A stretch of 64,000 nt of DNA from CAYUST01 sp964447535 (GCA_964447535.1 CAYUST010000002.1:68827-132826), one strand, 5' to 3'. Shown: positions 30,558 through 42,058, numbered from the stretch's first letter. Translations and numbers: made by a program. The notes: generated by a model from the letters alone, not told the origin.

Positions 30558-30734
30558 CTATTTCTTGTTAAATGCACGATTGACCAAACTAAGTCCGACT
30601 ACCAAACAGATAATTCCCCGGACAAACTCTCGGAGCAAAATGAAAGCGATAATGAGCAAAATAATACCCCCAACCAGCCCCACCCAAGAAAGATCAGTGT
30701 TGGCAGAAGAGGAATGGCCATGTTCATGTGACAT
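30558..30734 (-). CDS. Small membrane protein, 58 aa
   Basis: MSHEHGHSSSANTDLSW start with a His-rich N terminus, then two hydrophobic stretches (VGLVGGIILLIIAFILL and GIICLVVGLSLV) separated by a short polar turn with one CGA and one CGG codon. TAG at 30558-30560. Too short for automated ORF lists. It lies convergent to miaA (7 bases apart) and divergent from dnaG. Function unknown. Confidence 0.55.
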   Translation of the reverse strand: MSHEHGHSSSANTDLSWVGLVGGIILLIIAFILLREFVRGIICLVVGLSLVNRAFNKK

Positions 30735-30843
30735 GATGAATGAGCATTGATAAAAACAATTATTTATCTATTATCTACCCAAATACAGTGAGAAATGCAA
30801 GCCCACTCTCAGCTGTATACTCATTTCATTTTTTTGGTATCTG

Positions 30844-32538
30844 ATGAGTGCACTACGTGAGGACATCCTCAATCGTTTGGATATTGTCGATCTCATCTCC
30901 AGATATACTTCGCTCAAAAAAGTGGGGAAAAACTGGGTAGGGATTTGTCCTTTTCACAAAGAGAAGACACCCTCTTTTACGGTTGCTGAAGACAAGCAGA
31001 TCTTCAAATGTTTTGGTTGTGGGAAGTGAGGGAATGTGATTACTTTTCATATGGAAATAGAAAAAATTGACTTTCGAGATAGTATGCAATTACTCGCCAA
31101 GGAGGTCAATCTCGATATCACTACCTATCAAAACGATCCCGTTGCCAACGCCCAAGGACAAGAACTCAGAGAGAAAATCAAACGTATGAACAAACAAGCG
31201 CAAGCTTTTTTTGTTGCATCACATACACCAAACAGTGTTGGCTATCAATATTGTACCACCACCAGAAAACTCTCCGCCAAAACTATGGAGACCTTTGGTA
31301 TCGGCTATGCTCCAGACAATCACTATGATCTGATTCGTCATCTCAACAACTATGGACGATCAGGTGCAGACATCATTTCTGCGGGTCTGGGCAAACAAGG
31401 CTCGAGTGGTGATCTCTATGGATCATTCAAACACAGGGTCACCTTCCCAATCTTTGATCATATTGGGAATGTAGTAGGTTTTGGGGGGAGAGCATTGGGA
31501 GTGGATCAAACTCCCAAATATCTCAACACGCCCGAGACCTCTCTCTATGACAAGTCATCTGTATTGTACTGACTCTTCCAGGCCAAGAATAATCTTCGCG
31601 ACTATCCATTTTTGATTTTGGTAGAAGGATATATGGATGTGGTTTCCTTGCATCAAGCAGGCTTGCCCATTGGTGTAGCACCGTGCGGTACAGCCCTTAC
31701 CTTGCCACAACTCAAACTCATCAAAAGACATACAGACCATCTCATTTTGAGTTTCGACAATGATCAAGCAGGACGAGATGCGACGCTCAGAGCACTCAAG
31801 GTAGCATACAGTAGTGATGTCTTTCCTCGTATTTTGGCTATACCGTCCGAGTACAAAGATATAGATGAATGGAGTAGAGCAGACGCAAGCATAGCAGAAC
31901 TCATAGCAGATCCTACCAAATATACTCATGAATGATTTACCTATGTGTGTTCGCAACTTGCACAACGTTTGGATATTAGCAATCCTGTAGAAAGAAAAAA
32001 ATTCACCAATCAATGTTTTGAGCTGCTTACTAAAGTAGATGATATGAGTATTATTCATCTCTACCTAGGACAGATGGCGACCCAACTCCATTTGACGTTG
32101 GATCTCCTCGTAGAGCAGTTCAAACAATTTACTCGTCAACTACCTCGTACCGTTGGTACTCCAACGACAACTACAGTGCAGAGTTCTATCAAACAGCCCT
32201 CGCCACATCATCTTATTGCTGCTTTATGTGAACCAGATTTTTTTGCTACCTATCATCCTACTCCAGAACTCACTATGCTCCTGAATGTCCTGCAAGAAAG
32301 CTTGTCACTGTTAGCTATCCCACCAAGTACAGTTCCTGACCAAGAAATCAAAGAGGCGCAACTCTGGCGAGAACAGCAACTTGATAGTTTACCTCTTGCA
32401 AAACAACAAAGTGAACTGGTGCGTTTTTTGCGTGGGCAACTCCATGTCACCAAACAAGATATTCTACGCAACAAACAACTCACGCCCACCCTCAAAGATC
32501 AGCTGATGCTTCGCTACAAAGAACTAGAGAAAAAATAG
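30844..32538 (+). CDS. dnaG: DNA primase
   Basis: 564 aa. CHC2 zinc domain with CPFHKEKTPSF and CFGCGKGGNVITF (residues 40-70, UGA at the first G of the pair), catalytic core with KHRVTFPIFDHIGNVVGFGGR, Toprim motifs VEGYMDVVSLHQAG and SFDNDQAGRDA that bind metal, then a helical C-terminal part of about 200 residues for DnaB contact. Three UGAs join the standard pieces. ATG 30844, TAG stop. Confidence 0.95.
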
Positions 32539-32649
32539 AAAATAACAAATATTTATTTTGTCAATCAAAAAGCTGCTGGTTTAGTCGTCAAACTGGCTAT
32601 TTTTGGGTGTGCGGATACAATGAGATTGTCTTTAGTAGCCCCCCTCGAC

Positions 32650-33315
32650 ATGTTCTCACCGTTGATTGATATTCAATGACTCACCCGAGCCTATCCAGGG
32701 ACCACCAAAAACATTTTTTCTCATCTCTTCTTGAGTATCAACAAAGATGATTTCTGCTTCGTCGTAGGTAAGTCAGGTATTGGGAAAACAACATTGGTGA
32801 AATTCCTCATCAGACAACTCCAACCGCCGATGAGAATGATCTATCACAAAAAGGAGGACATCGCGAGATTCACGCCCTGAGAAGTACAACGTTATAGAAA
32901 AAGAATTGGCGTTATCTACCAAGATTACAAACTTATTGACCGAAAAAATGTAGCTGACAACATTGCCTATCCACTCGAAATTGCAGGGATAGAAAAAAGT
33001 CTACGCACCTCCAAAGTAGCTATCATTGCGGAACAATTGTGACTCACGGACAAGCTCACCACCGGTATTCATCAACTCAGCTGAGGTGAAAAGCAAAGAG
33101 TAGCAATTGCGAGAGCACTCGTCAATGATCCTGAATTTATTATTGCAGATGAGGCCACAGGTAATCTTGATCGAGAAGCTTCACAAAAAATTGCTGACAC
33201 CCTGATCGGACTCAATAGAGCTGGCAATACCATTGTATGTATTACGCATGATAGAGAACTCATTGCCTATGTCCAACGTCAGCAACCCATCAAAATTGTA
33301 GAACTCCATCCATAA
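32650..33315 (+). CDS. ftsE: Cell-division ABC ATPase FtsE-like
   Basis: 221 aa ATP-binding subunit; FtsEX normally couples division to peptidoglycan hydrolase activation. Walker A GKSGIGKTT (about residues 41-49), Q-loop YQDYKLID, signature LSGGEKQRVAIARAL with the first G written UGA, Walker B FIIADEATGNLD, switch His in CITHD. No ftsX follows; the next gene is an unrelated hypothetical, so assignment to FtsE rather than another small ABC ATPase (LolD type) is by resemblance of IGVIYQDYKLID and PLEIAG. Only visible with UGA as Gly. Confidence 0.75.
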
Positions 33316-33348
33316 TACAATTCTTTACCTTCCAAAACCCCTGGTATC

Positions 33349-33786
33349 ATGAGTGAAAAAGCACTAGCTAACAAATTGAGAATTGCTCTCCTAGATCAGA
33401 TTGCAACCGTTGATTTGCCTGGATTTTTATTTGAGCATCTAGATGCACACTTGGTTGAGCTCAATTATTTCAAGCTTTCCAATCTCTACAATAATCTTGG
33501 GAGATTTACCACCTATCTCAAGCAAGTTGCTAAGGATTACGTTGTCTATGTCAAAAAACATAATCCTCAATTCCCCAAATCGACTACTAAACTCTCTGTA
33601 TACGAACCATTTTTCAATAACCAACTCTTCAATGAGGGGTACGTCATGCATTTTTCACCTACCGATTTAATCAAGATGACAAGTATTTATAGTGTCACCT
33701 GTGTACTGACTATGAAAGAATATATTCATAGAAGAGTATTCAAAAAAACTGTCACCAAAACACCTACCAAGAAAACACAGGCATAG
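33349..33786 (+). CDS. Hypothetical protein, 145 aa
   Basis: Single frame, ATG 33349 to TAG, 33 bases after ftsE. Helical N terminus (LANKLRIALLDQIATVD), a Tyr/Phe-rich middle (LNYFKLSNLYNNLGRFTTYL) and a basic Thr/Lys tail (KKTVTKTPTKKTQA). No recognised domain. Followed by an intrinsic terminator, so it probably closes the ftsE transcript. Confidence 0.62.
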   Translation: MSEKALANKLRIALLDQIATVDLPGFLFEHLDAHLVELNYFKLSNLYNNLGRFTTYLKQVAKDYVVYVKKHNPQFPKSTTKLSVYEPFFNNQLFNEGYVMHFSPTDLIKMTSIYSVTCVLTMKEYIHRRVFKKTVTKTPTKKTQA

Positions 33787-33825
33787 GAAATGTGGCTATT
33801 GTAACTTGCAACTTTGTTCGAAAAA

Positions 33826-33850
33826 AGTACTCTAAGGGGTACTTTTTTTG
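33826..33850 (+). terminator. Intrinsic terminator
   Basis: AAGTACTC/GGGTACTT with loop TAAG, followed by a T run. Confidence 0.8.
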
Positions 33851-33883
33851 ATATAAATACTCGTTTATTTGTTTATTTGTCCT

Positions 33884-34495
33884 ATGTCCTCATCTTCCCT
33901 CATCGAAAAATATGCAACCGTCATTCAAGAAGAAATCAATGTCAAAGAAATCGGCGAGATTGATGCTCAGCTGACTTTTTCAAGAGTGTTTGTCCCTTTG
34001 GGAAACAAGCTCTCAGAACAATTTGGCAAAGATACCGGACAAATAATTGCAGCTGCCAAACAAGGTAATGCTACTGTGCAGGACGATGGTACCTTGTTGG
34101 TTACCCAAGGTAGTTCCTCTCGAACACTTCCAGCAGATGCTTTTGAAACCAGATATGAAGGGATAGATTTGACCACCCACCGGGTAGGACAGGGAGTAGT
34201 AGTCACTCTAGACACCACTATCACGCCGTCACTCAAACGCGAAGGTATCGCTCGTGAACTCTCTAGATCCTGCAATCAACTCAGAAAAGAAGCCAACTAT
34301 CGTATTGATGAAAGAGTCGCCGCTTATATGCTGACAGAAAGCGCTGAACTCCAAGAAACCATTACCAGCTTCACCGATTTCCTCTGTGCAGAAGCACTGC
34401 TCAGTTCATTGACCCTCGGCACATGAACTGGTGAGATCACCCAAACTATAGAACTTGAAGAAGGTGATGTAACGATTACTCTCAAACGTGGCTAA
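33884..34495 (+). CDS. Stand-alone isoleucyl-tRNA synthetase C-terminal domain
   Basis: 203 aa matching only the last part of class Ia IleRS: EEINVKEIGEI (the ELNVK motif), GQGVVVTLDTTITPSLKREGIARELSRSCNQLRKEAN, INERVA-like helix. There is no Rossmann catalytic core, HIGH or KMSKS motif, and an intrinsic terminator plus non-coding DNA lie just upstream. Start ATG 33884, one UGA (Gly) near the end, TAA. Either a fragment left by rearrangement or a separately encoded anticodon-side domain of a split IleRS. Confidence 0.75.
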
Positions 34496-34543
34496 GTAGC
34501 CACGGGTAAACAAAAACACTAAAAAAATTGTTGATTTTTGGTA

Positions 34544-34571
34544 TTGACATACAAAATAATTTACATATAAG
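34544..34571 (+). promoter_or_regulatory. Sigma70-type promoter
   Basis: TTGACA at 34544-34549 and TATAAG at 34566-34571, 16-base spacer, 33 bases before ATG 34604. Confidence 0.72.
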
Positions 34572-34603
34572 AAGTGTTCGTTATTAGTTATTTTTGTCCA
34601 CTC

Positions 34604-36436
34604 ATGAAATTACACACCAATCTCAGTTGATTTCATGCACGCATGATGGGACAACCCTCACCGCAGGAACATGTTTTTTTCGAAGATAGAAAATTTGCCG
34701 AAAAGCAATACGATGCGATCAATGAAAAGCTCCTGTTATCTACCAGAAAAGCAGGACATATTGCGGTAGATACAAGCAATATTCTCAACTTTTTTGAGCA
34801 CTATAGGTTTTCGAATGAAGAAAAAGCATCACTCCACGAGAACTTCTTTTGGTCATTTGATTCGACCATAAATCATATCGATCAGATGATGATCTCACTC
34901 AGAGCGCAACTCTATGAGGAGCAAGAACTCATTCATTATATCAAGCAACTCTTCGAAGATATTCATCAACACCACGCCGAGCGCCTTTTTCCTAGCTTTG
35001 AAACGGTGAGACGTATTCTTTTTGATAACCCAGATATTGCCACCTTCAAAGCAGCTATAGACAAAGCATTTCCTCTCATTAATCTCAGTCATGGTTCGCG
35101 TCAAACGGTAGATTTCCTGGTCTCTCCCTTGCACTTTGAGAGCTACAAAAGTATATTCTTTTTGTACAAAATCCGAGAATCTGCACTCATCATCTTCCAC
35201 TATGATCGTAGACAGGAGGACCAAATTGACGGCTATCTCAAATATATGGGGAAACAAAATGACTCACTTTCTCGAGAAGAAAAAAAGAATCATTTGTGTG
35301 AACGTATCAATGGAACGCTCCAGGAATTTATCACTTATTTTCTACAAAAGAATGGAGAAAAGGTAATTACCTCACCAGACATTCACAAGTATATTTCGTC
35401 TACTTCTGTCCAGTTGAACTCATCGTTCAGATTCAAAACTGAGGCATCAAAAATTAGAAAAACCCTTCTCAGAAAAGAGTATCCTAATCAAATCTATGAT
35501 TATACTGGGGCGTATTTTTTGATTTCGCTTCCCGAACTTGAGGCACTTGCAGCGCAAGATCTTCCTCCAAAATTTGCTGAACATGTTCAACAAACTATCT
35601 TCACACTCAAATACGAAATTGCACAAGAGCTGATTGCATATCTTCCAAGTTTACTTGGTAATTACGCAGATTCTAAGACGAGAGTAAGAGCATATCTTGG
35701 TAAAGGACATACACCAAACGACAGTAGCAAAGATTATCAAGCACTCCATTTCTCTTTCTTCAAATTTGTCGTTGATGACTATCCATTTGATATTCCACTA
35801 GAATTTCAACTCGTCCTCGACTATTGAAGTCATGAGACTTTGAGAGCAAATCAGTTTGAACGCCTCTCAGAAATGTATTATCAACAAGCAACTATGGAGC
35901 AAGTAGTAAGAGAAGAAGTGAAATATCAGATAGATCCGAGCAAAGAAAACTATATTAAATACAGCAAGTACAATACCAAAGCACTCAATCCCCATAAACT
36001 TCACCAAAAGGGATATATTGAAGAGATGCAAGATATTTTTAGGAAGCAAAATGCAGGCTCTCACCTCGTAGATTTGTATACTAAGTGCGATGTGTATTTG
36101 TTTCAACAACTCTTTACCTACGAAAAAAATATCTTTGATAGAAAGGTTACGGGGATGACCGACGAAAAAATGATTCAGCTCTTCGGGAAAAATAAGCTCT
36201 CTTTTGTCAAAAGTCAGATTCCGCACTTCGCCATCCGTATCCTCCAAAGAGAATACGATTACATTATCAAGCCACTCCAAGATAAACTAGAATTACTCGC
36301 CCGCAAATATGATCCAAACAAGGTACAACCAAACACACCTGCTGAAAAAGTAGCAAATACTGCCCAAAAAAAACTTACTATCTTGAAACAGTATATTGTG
36401 CAAATTAAAGAGCAGTACAAGATACAAACACGCTAA
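34604..36436 (+). CDS. Large protein with RelA/SpoT-like nucleotidyltransferase region
   Basis: 610 aa. The N-terminal 250 residues are helical and unassigned. About residues 275-420 resemble a diverged (p)ppGpp synthetase fold: TEASKIRKTLLRKEYPNQIYDYTGAYFLIS corresponds to RxKxxxSxxxKxx...D..G, and DYQALHFSFFKF ... PLEFQLVLDYGSHETL to the YQALH...EIQ...H motif. The conserved Glu-x-Gln is present (EFQ). C-terminal 180 residues are helical. No HD hydrolase or ACT domain. Two UGAs are Gly, one inside the motif region. Catalytic activity is uncertain. Confidence 0.6.
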
Positions 36437-36486
36437 AGAAAGCTATTTTTTGCTTCCTAAAGACAGGCGATAACTTCGTCTATTTT

Positions 36487-36515
36487 TTGACAATTCTCAG
36501 CATTTTCCGTATAGT
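36487..36515 (+). promoter_or_regulatory. Sigma70-type promoter of pilB
   Basis: TTGACA at 36487-36492 and TATAGT at 36510-36515, 17-base spacer; the closest to consensus in the window. Confidence 0.75.
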
Positions 36516-36559
36516 TATGAAGGAATACACCATTGTTTCCTTTTATGTACTTTACCTGT

Positions 36560-38131
36560 ATGAAAGCCCCTGACAAACAGATTCTTGAGATAGTTGATAT
36601 ACAAGCTATAGAGCCAGATTTGGTGTTTTTGGCATTGTTACCAAGAGCTATGGCAGAGAAAACACAAACCCTTGTATTTGGCGGAGATGGAGATCATATT
36701 TATGTATTGACAACAAACAATTTTCCAACATTATATCATCAAGCCATAGACAAACTTCAAGCACTAGGATATACTTGTGCTCCTTACTACACTGATACTA
36801 TTGGTATACAACATGCTTTGGGGCGATATGATCGTCTCGAGAAACAAGAAAAAGATCAAGTAGAGCAGTATCAATACGCACATCACGTGGGGGGTGAAGA
36901 AGCAATTGCCTTGATCAAAAAAGCTTATAAACAAAAAGATACTCTCAATGAATGAGCTTTTATTGACGAGATTCTCAGACTGAGCTACCAAGCTGGTGCA
37001 TCAGATGTTCACTTCCAAGCCGAAGAAATGGGCATATTTATGCGTTTGAGAAAAGATGGCGTATTGCACACAATTATAATGTTTACCCATCAAGAGTTTC
37101 AAAAATACCTCATGAAGCTCAAGTATATTGCAGGCACCAAAATGAATATTATTGATATCAACCAAGATGGAAGATTCGATTTTGTAGCGGAAAGAGATGG
37201 ACAAAAAAATAAAATTGACGTCAGAGTTTCCGTCATGCCTGGTTTGAGAGGTGAAAGTATCGTCCTGAGATTCTTGGATCCCAACAAAGGTATTATGTCA
37301 TTGGAAGATCTTGGTGTACAGCCACACAATGTTGCTATTATCAAAGAAAAGCTGAGTCGTACCGTTGGATTAATTCTCGTCACCTGACCTACGGGATCAG
37401 GTAAAACTACCTCGGTCTATTCGATGCTCAATATGATCAATGCTCCCGACAAAAAGATAATCACTCTAGAAGACCCCGTCGAATATGAACTTCCTGGTAT
37501 AGAACAATCTCAAATAAATGAAAAAAAAGGATATACGTTTGAAGAATGACTTAAAGGTATACTAAGACATGATCCAGATATTATTATGGTAGGAGAGATT
37601 AGAAGTTATGAAAGTGCACAGATGGCGATCAATGCGGCACTTACCTGACATTTAGTCATCTCCACGTTGCATACCAACTCAGCGGCTGAAGCTATTCCTA
37701 GACTTATCAACATGGGTGTTAAACCCTTTATGCTGGCAGCAGCGTTGAGTCTCGTCATTGCACAAAGACTAGTCAGGAAAGTGGCACATGTAGAGAAAAA
37801 ACCTGCTCCAAGATCCGTTGACGCAACTATCAAAGCAGTGTTGCAACGTATTCACAAAGCTCATCCGCACATGGAATTACCTTATGATGGTACGATTCCT
37901 ATGCCTATTCAAGGAGACAAAGCAAGTGATGATGGCTATGCAGGGAGAGTAGCAGTGATGGAAACACTAAATATCGATGAAACGATCAAACATGCTATTA
38001 TGGAGAATATGCCTACGGATCAACTCTTGGACTTAGCTCTCAAACAAGGCTATCTAACTATGGAAGATGATGCGTATCTCAAATTGATTGCAGGTATTAC
38101 GAGTATAGAGGAAATCAAAAGAGTACTCTAA
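36560..38131 (+). CDS. pilB: Type IV pilus assembly ATPase PilB/GspE-like
   Basis: 523 aa secretion-ATPase family motor for pilus extension. Seen: SDVHFQAEEMGIFMRLRKDG (N2 region), Walker A VTGPTGSGKTT at about residue 276 with its first Gly UGA (37385-37387), Asp box ITLEDPVEYELPGIEQ, Walker B DPDIIMVGEIR, His box TGHLVISTLHTNSAAEAIPRL. The tetracysteine zinc motif usual in PilB is missing and replaced by a Lys/Pro-rich stretch. ATG 36545 is an alternative start. Other pilus genes are not in the window. Confidence 0.9.
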
Positions 38132-38236
38132 AAAACCTTAAAAGCAGACTTTTCATTTGCAATTTAACTCGAGAATGCATATAAACAAGAAGTACTCCGC
38201 AATGCATTCGTCTTTTAATTTGACCCACATATACGT

Positions 38237-38557
38237 ATGACAACTGACAAATCTATCACCCTAAAAACCGAGTTTACCAACATCACTCCCGCTCTCCAAG
38301 CAGATCTCGAAAAACTCGCCTGGGATCATCTCGAAAAATTCCGTAATAGTTATTTCAAATCTATCCTCAAAAAAACAGATGCTCAGATCAGAGTTCGTTT
38401 TCTTCTTGCCAAAAACAAACAAGACAAATATGAAGGCAAATTCCATGCAGACCTAGATGGAAATATCTTCAATTGGGAGAATGATGTTCCTTTCAAGGAG
38501 CCAATTGATGTACTCAATCACGCCTTCAAACATCTCAAAGAATCATTGACAGACTAA
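38237..38557 (+). CDS. Ribosome-hibernation-factor-like protein (HPF/RaiA)
   Basis: 106 aa. Short single-domain protein with the beta-alpha-beta pattern of HPF: ITLKTEFTNITPALQADLEKLAWDHLEKF, then VRFLLAKNKQDKYEGKFHADLDG and a closing helix EPIDVLNHAFKHLKESL. HPF proteins bind the 30S decoding site in stationary phase. No UGA or CGA/CGG. TAA stop. The identification rests on overall pattern and length, so moderate. Confidence 0.6.
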   Translation: MTTDKSITLKTEFTNITPALQADLEKLAWDHLEKFRNSYFKSILKKTDAQIRVRFLLAKNKQDKYEGKFHADLDGNIFNWENDVPFKEPIDVLNHAFKHLKESLTD

Positions 38558-38659
38558 GTTCACGCCTAGCCATACTCCACCAAAATACTTGTTGCAATCG
38601 GACCCATTTTCTCTATATCTAGGCGAGCACGTATTTTTAATGTTTCCTCATTTTCACTC

Positions 38660-39121
38660 ATGACAGGAACTACTTTTTTGACCAAACAAGGATATGAAAA
38701 ACTCGTCGAAGAACTCCGCCTCCTCAAGGACGAGAAGCTTCCCGCCGTACTTGAAAGACTCAAAGAAGCCATCTCTCAAGGTGATATTTCGGAGAATGCT
38801 GAGTACGACACCGCGATGTCAGAGAAAGAACTTATTGAAGGGAGAATCTCAGAGATTACTGCTTCACTGGATCATGTTGAAATTATTGAGCACAAACAAG
38901 ATGGCGAAATTAGATATGGTTCCAAAGTAAGTTTCATAGATGACAAAGATAGAGAGTATACCTATACAATTGTAGGTACAGGTGAAGTAGACATCTTAGC
39001 AGGAAATATTTCCTTTCAATCACCTTTGGGTATTGCGCTCAGAGGCAAGAAAAAAGGAGATGTTGTACAAGTCAAAGCTCCCAACAAGAAGTACTCTGTC
39101 AAAGTTACCAACGTTCGCTAA
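38660..39121 (+). CDS. greA: Transcription elongation factor GreA
   Basis: 153 aa, usual length 158. N-terminal coiled coil LTKQGYEKLVEELRLLKDE with the acidic tip ISQGDISENAEYDTA that reaches into the RNA polymerase active site, C-terminal domain with SFQSPLGIALRGKKKGD and VQVKAPNKKYSVKV. Promotes cleavage of backtracked transcripts. Ends TAA, ten bases before uvrC, so the two are probably co-transcribed. Confidence 0.95.
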   Translation: MTGTTFLTKQGYEKLVEELRLLKDEKLPAVLERLKEAISQGDISENAEYDTAMSEKELIEGRISEITASLDHVEIIEHKQDGEIRYGSKVSFIDDKDREYTYTIVGTGEVDILAGNISFQSPLGIALRGKKKGDVVQVKAPNKKYSVKVTNVR

Positions 39122-39130
39122 CCAGCGTAG

Positions 39131-40858
39131 ATGATCAATAGCGATGTCCCGCGAAACAGTATACCCTCTCGTCCCGGTGTCTATGTGTTCAAGACTGCTT
39201 GAGCACAGATTTTGTATATTTGAAAAGCAAAACAACTCAAAAAAAGACTCCAACACTACTTTACTCCAAGTTCTGTATGGAAGCAGGATATGGTTGCCAA
39301 AGCTAAGTATATAGAGTGGTTCCCGGTGTCCAATGAACAGGAAGCGCTTATGCTCGAACTCCAACTACTCAATACTCACCAACCTCCCTTCAATAATCTC
39401 ATTAGGGGAGACAGCAGTTATTTCTATCTCAGACTCAATCGTGAGCCATTTCCTCGTATTGAACTCACGAGATACAAAAAGAACGATCGTGCCGAATATT
39501 TTGGTCCAAAGCTACGAAAGCGCGATCTCAAACAATTACTCCAATTACTAAGACATCTCTTTCAACGGAGAGGATGTGGTCCTACACAATTCAACAAATG
39601 AGTAGTTTGTAGCGATTATTTTTTTGGGCTCTGTGCAGGGTGGTGTGTCTACCAACAACAGACGATCGCCTCTACAGAGGCCAACCGTCGTCTAGGCGTG
39701 CAGCAGATGTTGACCGTAGATGCAGCTACTGAGCGCTATGAGCAATTCCGCACATTGCTAAGAGCCTTTTTCACGGGTAATACTACACCTATCGAACAAT
39801 ACATTAAGCAACAAATTTCACTGGCCGTAGAACAACAACATTTCGAACGAGCTGCCAAATTGAGAGATATATATCAGATGATCACCTGACTGAGTGAACA
39901 ACAACATATTATTCTGGACCAACCCAAAACAGGTATTTTCTCACTAATAGAACAACAGAGGAGTCACTGGCATATTGTCGTTATTCGTCTCTACGCTGGC
40001 AAAATAGTAGATATTATCACCAAAAGAGAACTACGTAGCGATTGTGACATTGAGGACCTTATGCTTGCGATGTCGCAAACATTTGGTTTTCCACTCACTA
40101 CACAGGCTCACGAAAACTCCTGGTTGATCTATGGATGCAACGGAAGACCATATGCGCAACGTCATCTTCGTCTCCTGAGAGCACATGCGCAGCAGTTTCT
40201 AGATGCATTTACCGCAGGAGGAAGTGACCAACCACACACCATACCTCGTCTCCTCACGCAACTTCAACAAGATTACCAACTTATCACCTACCCCAAGCAT
40301 ATTGAAACACTAGATATCTCTCACAGCAGTTGACAAAATGCGGTTGGGGGGTTAGTGTGTTTTGTTGATGGCAATAAACACACTAGTGGTTATAGGCGCT
40401 TTCGCATCAAGCTAGCCAAAGGAGGGGATGATTATGGAGCTCTCCAAGAGGTCTTGGAGACAAGGTTTGGGGTACATAGCAAGCAAAGAAAAACAGCTGA
40501 ACCTGCGCCAGACCTCCTCATTATCGATTGAGGTAAGTGACAACTCAATGTTTGTATCAAGTTAGCTAAGCAATTCCCCGAGTTCGCTCAACTCCTCACG
40601 ACCATGTCCATCCTGAGTATCGGCAAATGAAAAGCGAGAAAACGTAAAGGCAAAAGACAATGAGAGCAAGAAATTGTGTATAGACTTACTCCTCACATGA
40701 CCATCACGTCAACTCCGTTGGGGAGCCAACATCTAGATCAGTTCCTGACTACTATGAGAGATGAAGCACATAGATATGCAAATGCCTATAGAAAAGTGCT
40801 TAAGCGTACGGAGTTTGCTTCTACAAGACCACGTAAAAAGGCTATTTCTTGAGCTTAA
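39131..40858 (+). CDS. uvrC: Excinuclease ABC subunit C
   Basis: 575 aa nucleotide-excision-repair endonuclease. N-terminal GIY-YIG domain (RPGVYVFKTAGAQILYIGKA), UVR domain (QHFE-AAKLRDIYQMI near residue 245), RNase-H-like C-terminal nuclease with FVDGNK, LIIDGGKGQLNVC (two UGAs) and the final LDQFLTTMRDEAHRYAN. A CGG in FQ-RGCG (where the family has a hydrophobic residue before RxC) is more natural as Trp than Arg. Many UGAs split it in the standard code. TAA stop. Confidence 0.94.
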
Positions 40859-40947
40859 ATAAAACAAAAAAAATGCGATTATAGTGTTGCAAAGTGTCAT
40901 TAAATGACTACAACCGAGCATCACTTTATTTTTTATTGTTCACCGTT

Positions 40948-41634
40948 ATGAAAAAGAACTTTTGGTTGCTTACTATTGTTGCAATGAGTATCCTTATACT
41001 CCCAGGTTGTTTTAAAAAGAATACTCCCGCTCCTATGGAAGACAAAACACCAGATCAAGAAAACACTGCAGATGCAAATGTTGTTGCTGCAGGTGATACG
41101 ATTAGAGTAAATTATGTTGGTAAATTTGCAGATGGCAAAGTATTTGATACGAGCCTCGAGGCAGTTGCTAAAGAAAGTGACCTCTACAATGAATTGAGAG
41201 AATATACACCTCTTGAGTTTACCGTTTCTGCAGGACAAATGATTCCTGGATTCGACAAAGGAGTTATTGGTATGAAAAAAGGAGAAAAGAAATCTATCAC
41301 TATTTTACCCGCAGATGGCTATGGGGAGATTAGAGAAGATTTGGTCCAGAAACTTCCTTTGAGTGGTTTCCAAGGTGCTGGTATTGAGCCAAAAGTTGGT
41401 GAAACATACAACTTCCAAGTTGCTCAAGGTACCGTATTGAAAGTCGAAGGTGAAGAAGTTACTATCGACTTCAATCACTTCTTAGCTGGGAAAACATTGA
41501 TCTTCGAAATTGAGCTTATCGAAATTATCAAAGCTGGTACAGCTCCCCAAGCACCTAGTGCTGTATTACCTACTGAGCCTTCTGTGGCTGAAACAGGTGC
41601 AACTGATACAGGTAGCGTAGCTACCGGCAACTAA
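40948..41634 (+). CDS. Lipoprotein FKBP-type peptidyl-prolyl isomerase
   Basis: 228 aa. Lipoprotein signal with lipobox LPGC at about residue 20, a short acidic linker, then an FKBP domain (DTIRVNYVGKFADGKVFDTSLE, LEFTVSAGQMIPGFDKGVIGMKKGE) with an inserted flap like SlyD (ILPADGYGEIREDL ... VTIDFNHFLAGKTLIFEIEL). Thr/Ala-rich tail. Folding factor outside the membrane. All standard codons, TAA stop; start MKKNFWLL chosen over an upstream frame because it gives the signal peptide. Confidence 0.88.
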   Translation: MKKNFWLLTIVAMSILILPGCFKKNTPAPMEDKTPDQENTADANVVAAGDTIRVNYVGKFADGKVFDTSLEAVAKESDLYNELREYTPLEFTVSAGQMIPGFDKGVIGMKKGEKKSITILPADGYGEIREDLVQKLPLSGFQGAGIEPKVGETYNFQVAQGTVLKVEGEEVTIDFNHFLAGKTLIFEIELIEIIKAGTAPQAPSAVLPTEPSVAETGATDTGSVATGN

Positions 41635-41664
41635 GCGTGTTTATATTTCTTCTAGACGACAGTC

Positions 41665-42042
41665 ATGTTGCAAAAAATTATACTAGGCATCTGCGTCTAT
41701 ACGATACTTCTCTTTGTGATAGTGAAGCGGGGAGGAAGCGTGGACTTCCTTCCCCTCATCATCACTCAGGGGGACACCGTTAGTCAATTAGGTTTGTATA
41801 TTGGTTTGTGAGCTTTGCTTTGGGTCGTCTACAATGTGTTGAGACCTGTAGTCAAAATGTTTACCTTACCCATCAATCGACTTACCTTGGGGCTTGCACA
41901 TATCTTGCTCAATATTGCCTTCATCTATATCTTCCCGCAGGTAGTTGCTTTATTTCCGCGAGAAGTACAGATAGCCGTTGGATCTTTTATTGAAGTGATT
42001 GTCTTGTGCATTATCTTGTGGCTAGTGTGACTCATGCTTTAG
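41665..42042 (+). CDS. Four-helix membrane protein, phage-holin-4/YvlD-like
   Basis: 125 aa with four hydrophobic segments. The signature VLRPVVKMFTLPINWLTLGLAHILLN corresponds to the family pattern lkPil-l--lPi--LTLGL; the W is a CGA codon where the family has a hydrophobic residue. Such proteins occur in many cell genomes without lytic genes, with unknown function. Two UGAs are Gly (IGLGALLW, LVGLML). TAG stop, 16 bases before the next gene. Confidence 0.72.
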
Positions 42043-42058
42043 TTATGTGTATGTTGCT

